Of a DNA stretch of 8,284 nucleotides, positions 4,507 through 8,284 are shown in pieces. The DNA is taken from NCBI GenBank assembly GCA_046597185.1, contig JBKJLF010000196.1, forward strand, positions 1 to 8,284, in the 5' to 3' direction. Below the pieces are notes generated by a model. The model ran no database searches. It was not told where the DNA came from and was given only the letters and a program-made list of their open reading frames with translations. Source of the stretch: CAMBDR01 sp046597185 (GTDB lineage Bacteria; Pseudomonadota; Gammaproteobacteria; Burkholderiales; Burkholderiaceae_D). The stretch's first letter is position 1. Each line of letters starts with the position of its first letter. A program made the position numbers and the translations under genes.

Positions 4507-7425
4507 CTAGATTTGCTGGAGCTGGATTAAAAGTTGTTCGGCCATGTCGGCTGGCAGTGGGCGCGAAAATAAAAAGCCTTGGGCAAACTGTGCGCCGCTT
4601 TCGCGCAATAACTGATATTGCTCTTCCGTTTCCACCCCTTCGGCCACCACTTGCATCTGCAAGCTGTTGGAAAGTGCTATCACCGCTGCCACAATCGCCC
4701 GGTCGTCGCTATGATGTTCCAAATCTTTAATAAATGTGCGATCAATTTTGAGTTTCTTGACCGGGAAGCGCTTCAAGTACGCCAGACTGGAATAACCAGT
4801 GCCAAAATCATCAATCGACAGGCGTATTCCCATTTGATTGATTTGGCGCAAAATTTCAAGTGGATGCTCGCCATGCTGCATCAAGGCGGTTTCGGTAATT
4901 TCAAATTCCAGCAAATGCGGCGGCATTGCGGTTTCTTGCAAGATGGTGGCGATGGAATTAATCAGGTTGCCGTGCAAAAACTGGCGCGGCGAGAGATTAA
5001 TGGCCAAGGGCATGGCTGGCAAGCCTTGCTGTTGCCAGGCGACGCTTTGCTGACAAGCTTGGCGTATCACCCATTCCCCGATCGGGACGATCAAGCCATT
5101 TTCTTCGATGGTCGGGATAAATTGATCCGGCCCAATCAAGCCAATCCCGGGCCGTTGCCAACGCAATAAAACTTCCATCCCCACCATCTGCCGATCCGCC
5201 AGATTGATGACAGGTTGGTAGAACAGCACAAATTCGTCACGCGCCAGCGAGCCGCGCAAGGCATTATCGATTTCAAATTGGCGTGATGCCGTCAAATTCA
5301 TTTGTGCAGTAAAAAATTGATAGGTATTGCGTCCCTGCGCCTTGGCCTGATACATCGCCGTGTCGGCATGCCGCATCAGGCTTTCCACATCCACGCCATC
5401 GTGGGGGCAGATACAAATGCCAATCGATGGGGTGATATGTAATTGCCGTTGCTCAATCCAAAACGGCTCGGCCAGTGCATCGATAATTTTTTGCGCCATC
5501 AGGGCCGCTTGCTGGTCGTCGGTTAAATTCGGAACCAGCACCACAAACTCATCGCCGCCCAAGCGGGAAACCGTGTCTTTGGCTTCCACCGCATGGCTTA
5601 AGCGCACACTCACTTCTTGCAGCAAGATGTCGCCTATCATATGGCCAAGCGAATCGTTAATGGTTTTGAAACGATCCAAATCGATAAACATCACCGCCAG
5701 CAAGTGCTCCTCTTTTTGTGCTGTCAAAACCCCTTGCTCCAGGCGTTCAGCCAACAGGGAGCGATTCGGTAAGCCCGTCAAGCTATCGTGATACGCCATG
5801 TGATGAATCCGTGCTTCGACCTGACGCCGCTCTTCCACTTCCTCTTTCAGTTTATTGTTGGCACCCGCTAATTCTGCAGTGCGCGCCTGAACCCGTATTT
5901 CGAGGTCGTCACGGGCACGTAAAATCGCCTGGGCTGCTTCGCGGCTGACCGTAATGTCATCGACCAGCCAGACTGAACGGCCCTTGGGTTGGGCCAAGTC
6001 GAAAGGGCGGCCAGTTAAGCGCGCCCAAAATGGCTGGCCATCTTTACGTAACAGGTATTGCTCGCTGGAATGAACCAGCCCGGCGCTAAAATCACGGCTG
6101 GTGGCGATTTGTGCGGCTTCCCATGCGGCCTGGTCGGGATAAAAACTTCTGACTGAAACGCCTTCAATCCCGCCAATGGCATAGCCAAATAATTCTTCCA
6201 TTTTACGATTGCAGCGCAAATTTCTGCCACGTTCCACGACGGAAATGCCAATCACGGCGCTTTCCAGAATCGCTTGATTTTCAAGTAAGGCATCGCGTAA
6301 GTCTTGTTCCGCGCGTTTATGTTCGGTGCGGTCTTCAACCAGCCAAATCGTGCCTTGCGATGGGTCTTGCGGATTGACAACATAGCCAATTAATTGCGCC
6401 CACAGGGTGGATTTATCGCGCCGTTGCAATAAGGTTTCGGTTTGAAACGGGGAACCGGAGGAGAGCAGTGGGCCTGCTTGCCGTCCGACCTGTTCATACG
6501 CTTCTTGCGAGGGATAAATGGTTACACCGGGCAAACCCAGTCCGTCATCACCAACAAAGCCAAACATTTCACCAAAGCGGCGGTTATAGCGCGTAATGCA
6601 GCGGTTTTTGGTGAATGAGATGCCAACCGAGGCATTGGTCATAATGGCTTCCACTTCCATTAGCGTGTGGTTTAACAACTCTTGTGCCTGCCGTGCTTCG
6701 GTAATATCTTCAATAATCCAAATGGTGCCGTCGTCGGTATGCCAGGGGTCCACTGCTTTGCCGTAGACACGGCACCAAAACAGCTTGCCACTACTGTGTT
6801 TAAATTCGAGTTCGGTGCGGTAGGCATGGCCCGCTTTGAGCAGGGGACCGGAGGCATCGCGCAATTGTTGGCAAGCGGCCGGGCAGGGGAACAACAGCAT
6901 GCTGTCTTGCCCAATCAATTGGGTGCGGCTATAGCCCAGCATTTGGGCCAAACGGATATTGCATTCCTGAATCATGCCCAGTTTGGAAAACAAAATACCT
7001 ACGGCGGCATTCTCCAAAATGGCTTGTTGTTCCAACAGGGTTTGGCGCAAGGCAATTTCATCCTGATGATAGGCTGAAATGTCGTTAAACACCAAGGTGG
7101 TGGCCCCCATTTCGGGGAGCGCTTTTAAGCTGATTTGTACGGTAATTTCGTCCAGGCCCTGATTTAACGTGCTTTGCCATGGTGGCAGCACGCCGCTGGC
7201 TTTGGGGGAGCGCAGTAATTGGTCGGCGGCATTGGCGCGCCAGGCGCTGCTAAAAAATGGCAACAGGCTTTTCCCGGATAATTCGGCTTGCCCCAGCATG
7301 CGGCACAGCGCGCTATTGCAAGCCAAAATCAACCCGTTCATATCGCACGCGCAAGCTGGCTGCTCAATCAAGTTGAGCGCCGCAGCCAAGTTGGATGCGA
7401 GTGGATGGGGTTGAGCGGACGTCAT
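4507..7425 (-). CDS. Multi-PAS GGDEF-EAL protein, c-di-GMP phosphodiesterase/diguanylate cyclase
   Basis: A 972-residue protein without membrane segments or signal peptide. Order, numbered from the ATG at 7425: PAS1 about 15-118, PAS2 133-245, PAS3 257-370, PAS4 380-493, a charged coiled-coil linker 495-540, GGDEF 544-705 and EAL 715-965. The cyclase motif RLGGDEF is intact at 621-627. The inhibitory I-site position reads EAKD (614-617) instead of RxxD, so product inhibition is probably lost. The EAL motif is EVL (751-753) but keeps its Glu. Other phosphodiesterase residues are present: Asn810, Glu842, Asp872-Asp873 (DDFGTGYSS), Lys893, Glu929 and Gln949. Both activities are therefore plausible. 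PAS domains probably sense a small ligand or redox state. Start choice is uncertain: a TTG lies two codons upstream at 7431 and neither start has a good ribosome site. It lies downstream of the rhomboid gene. Confidence 0.93.
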   Translation of the reverse strand: MTSAQPHPLASNLAAALNLIEQPACACDMNGLILACNSALCRMLGQAELSGKSLLPFFSSAWRANAADQLLRSPKASGVLPPWQSTLNQGLDEITVQISLKALPEMGATTLVFNDISAYHQDEIALRQTLLEQQAILENAAVGILFSKLGMIQECNIRLAQMLGYSRTQLIGQDSMLLFPCPAACQQLRDASGPLLKAGHAYRTELEFKHSSGKLFWCRVYGKAVDPWHTDDGTIWIIEDITEARQAQELLNHTLMEVEAIMTNASVGISFTKNRCITRYNRRFGEMFGFVGDDGLGLPGVTIYPSQEAYEQVGRQAGPLLSSGSPFQTETLLQRRDKSTLWAQLIGYVVNPQDPSQGTIWLVEDRTEHKRAEQDLRDALLENQAILESAVIGISVVERGRNLRCNRKMEELFGYAIGGIEGVSVRSFYPDQAAWEAAQIATSRDFSAGLVHSSEQYLLRKDGQPFWARLTGRPFDLAQPKGRSVWLVDDITVSREAAQAILRARDDLEIRVQARTAELAGANNKLKEEVEERRQVEARIHHMAYHDSLTGLPNRSLLAERLEQGVLTAQKEEHLLAVMFIDLDRFKTINDSLGHMIGDILLQEVSVRLSHAVEAKDTVSRLGGDEFVVLVPNLTDDQQAALMAQKIIDALAEPFWIEQRQLHITPSIGICICPHDGVDVESLMRHADTAMYQAKAQGRNTYQFFTAQMNLTASRQFEIDNALRGSLARDEFVLFYQPVINLADRQMVGMEVLLRWQRPGIGLIGPDQFIPTIEENGLIVPIGEWVIRQACQQSVAWQQQGLPAMPLAINLSPRQFLHGNLINSIATILQETAMPPHLLEFEITETALMQHGEHPLEILRQINQMGIRLSIDDFGTGYSSLAYLKRFPVKKLKIDRTFIKDLEHHSDDRAIVAAVIALSNSLQMQVVAEGVETEEQYQLLRESGAQFAQGFLFSRPLPADMAEQLLIQLQQI

Positions 7426-7452
7426 TGGCAATAGGGCTACAATCGTTGAGGA

Positions 7453-7478
7453 GTGGTTTGAGTTTGATGATAAACCAC
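7453..7478. repeat. Inverted repeat upstream of the GGDEF-EAL gene
   Basis: GTGGTTT (7453-7459) and AAACCAC (7472-7478) are perfect 7-bp arms with a 12-nt spacer, 28-53 nt before the GGDEF-EAL ATG. It could be an operator or a hairpin in the leader. The spacer 7426-7524 has no convincing promoter. The best guess is TATAGA (minus, 7492-7497) with a -35 of ATGACC at a long 19-nt spacing. Confidence 0.45.
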
Positions 7479-7524
7479 AATCATCTATTTATCTATAGAG
7501 ACAAACAATTCTTATCGGTCATCG

Positions 7525-8284
7525 TCAAGATTTGGGTAGTTTAACAGCGCCTTTCTTCATCAATGGCCCAATTTGTGACAGGATGGAAAATTCCACTTCC
7601 AATTCCCGGCTCAAGCCCGGAATTAAGTTCTGGTAGAGATTGTTGGCTTGAATCTGGTACTGAATAAATTGCGGATGGGTCAGTATTTGCTGGGGCGGGG
7701 CCGTAGATTGCGCCAACATGAGGTAGAGTTGTTGTTGTACTTTGCAAACATTGGTAATTTGCAGTGCGAGTAATTCTTGACGCTTGTTTAAGCGTAATCC
7801 CGGCCATTCTTGTGCAATGCTTAAACAGTTCTGCCAGCCCTGGAGTGCGTTTTGCCAGTCTGGCCGGGCTCGTTGCAACAAGGCGCGTGGATTGGCATAC
7901 TGTTGCAAAATTGTGTCGATAGCGGGTAAGTTGGCGAGAAAACGGTATTCATCCCGGTTTTGCTTTCGTAAAACTGCGCCAATCAAAAGCAAACTGAACA
8001 GTAGCAAAGCACTGTGTGCCAGTAATTGCCGGTTTGCGCTTAAATGATGACATGCGTACAAAATAATACCCAATACAATCCCGACCAGTAAGCCTGCCAT
8101 GTGGGCGGTATTGTCCAGTTTATGCCAGAACAAGCCCAAACCAAAGGGCATGGCGATACCGATGACGAGCAATACAAAAGGCATTGGGTTGGCGGAAATG
8201 GATTCGGTCAGGGTCAACCATACCAGCAACGCGCCAGCTGCGCCCATGAGCGCGCCAGACGCACCAAAACCAACCAGTAAAGGC
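7525..8284 (-). CDS. Rhomboid family intramembrane serine protease, C-terminal 252 residues (cut by window edge)
   Basis: The frame is open to the right edge, so the N-terminal helices lie outside the window. Seen: the nucleophile motif GFGASGALMG, with the catalytic Ser encoded at 8257-8259, and the catalytic His in NTAHMAGLLVG (codon 8101-8103), followed by the GxxxG-like GLLVGIVLG of the His-bearing helix. After it comes one more helix (LAHSALLLFSLLLIGAVL), then about 145 polar, mostly helical residues with no domain I recognise. Rhomboids cleave membrane proteins within the bilayer. The Ser-His dyad is intact, so it should be active. An internal Met at 8247 is not the start, since the Ser motif lies upstream of it. 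The GGDEF-EAL gene follows on the same strand after about 99 nt with no visible terminator, so co-transcription is possible. Confidence 0.9.
   Translation of the reverse strand, partial: PLLVGFGASGALMGAAGALLVWLTLTESISANPMPFVLLVIGIAMPFGLGLFWHKLDNTAHMAGLLVGIVLGIILYACHHLSANRQLLAHSALLLFSLLLIGAVLRKQNRDEYRFLANLPAIDTILQQYANPRALLQRARPDWQNALQGWQNCLSIAQEWPGLRLNKRQELLALQITNVCKVQQQLYLMLAQSTAPPQQILTHPQFIQYQIQANNLYQNLIPGLSRELEVEFSILSQIGPLMKKGAVKLPKS

Noticed and set aside
7467..7544. Plus-strand 25-codon frame starting MINHNHLFIY, upstream of the GGDEF-EAL gene
   Set aside because: GAGGAG is too far away (13 nt), and the frame runs across the rhomboid gene's 3' end on the opposite strand.

Overview
The window looks like ordinary chromosomal DNA from a Gram-negative proteobacterium of moderate GC content, probably a betaproteobacterium. 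The evidence is a PagL-type outer-membrane lipid A deacylase, a multi-PAS GGDEF-EAL c-di-GMP protein, a Caulobacter XylB-like sugar dehydrogenase and compact gene packing. The lineage is inferred from protein style, not from a marker gene. No transposase, phage gene, CRISPR array, tRNA or rRNA is visible.

Layout from left to right. (1) Positions 1-73 hold only the edge of an unidentified neighbour. (2) On the minus strand, a DMT/EamA transporter (546-1505) runs into an SSAT-like GNAT acetyltransferase (70-549). Stop and start overlap as ATGA, so the two are probably a translationally coupled pair. (3) On the plus strand, an SDR sugar 1-dehydrogenase (1683-2432) is divergent from the transporter. 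It meets the minus-strand pagL-like gene (2440-3024) with only 7 nt between their stop codons. (4) A plus-strand 3-hydroxyisobutyrate/tartronate-semialdehyde reductase-type gene (3131-4048) is divergent from pagL across about 106 nt that contain a good sigma70 promoter for pagL. (5) The AT-rich gap 4049-4506 has no convincing protein gene. It contains a near-consensus sigma70 promoter with an AT-rich upstream tract, a hairpin starting at the predicted +1, a second perfect hairpin, and a 12-bp GC-rich terminator hairpin. Together these read as an unannotated RNA gene of about 270 nt. (6) A 972-residue PAS-PAS-PAS-PAS-GGDEF-EAL protein fills 4507-7425 on the minus strand. (7) A rhomboid protease with an unusual C-terminal extension (7525 to beyond 8284, minus strand, cut by the window edge) lies just upstream of it.

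Functionally the window is a mix: small-molecule export and acetylation, sugar or aldehyde oxidoreduction, LPS remodelling, second-messenger turnover and intramembrane proteolysis. No single pathway ties the genes together. The SDR and the reductase could serve oxidative sugar metabolism, but pagL separates them on the opposite strand. The observation most worth follow-up is the putative small RNA at 4192-4466.
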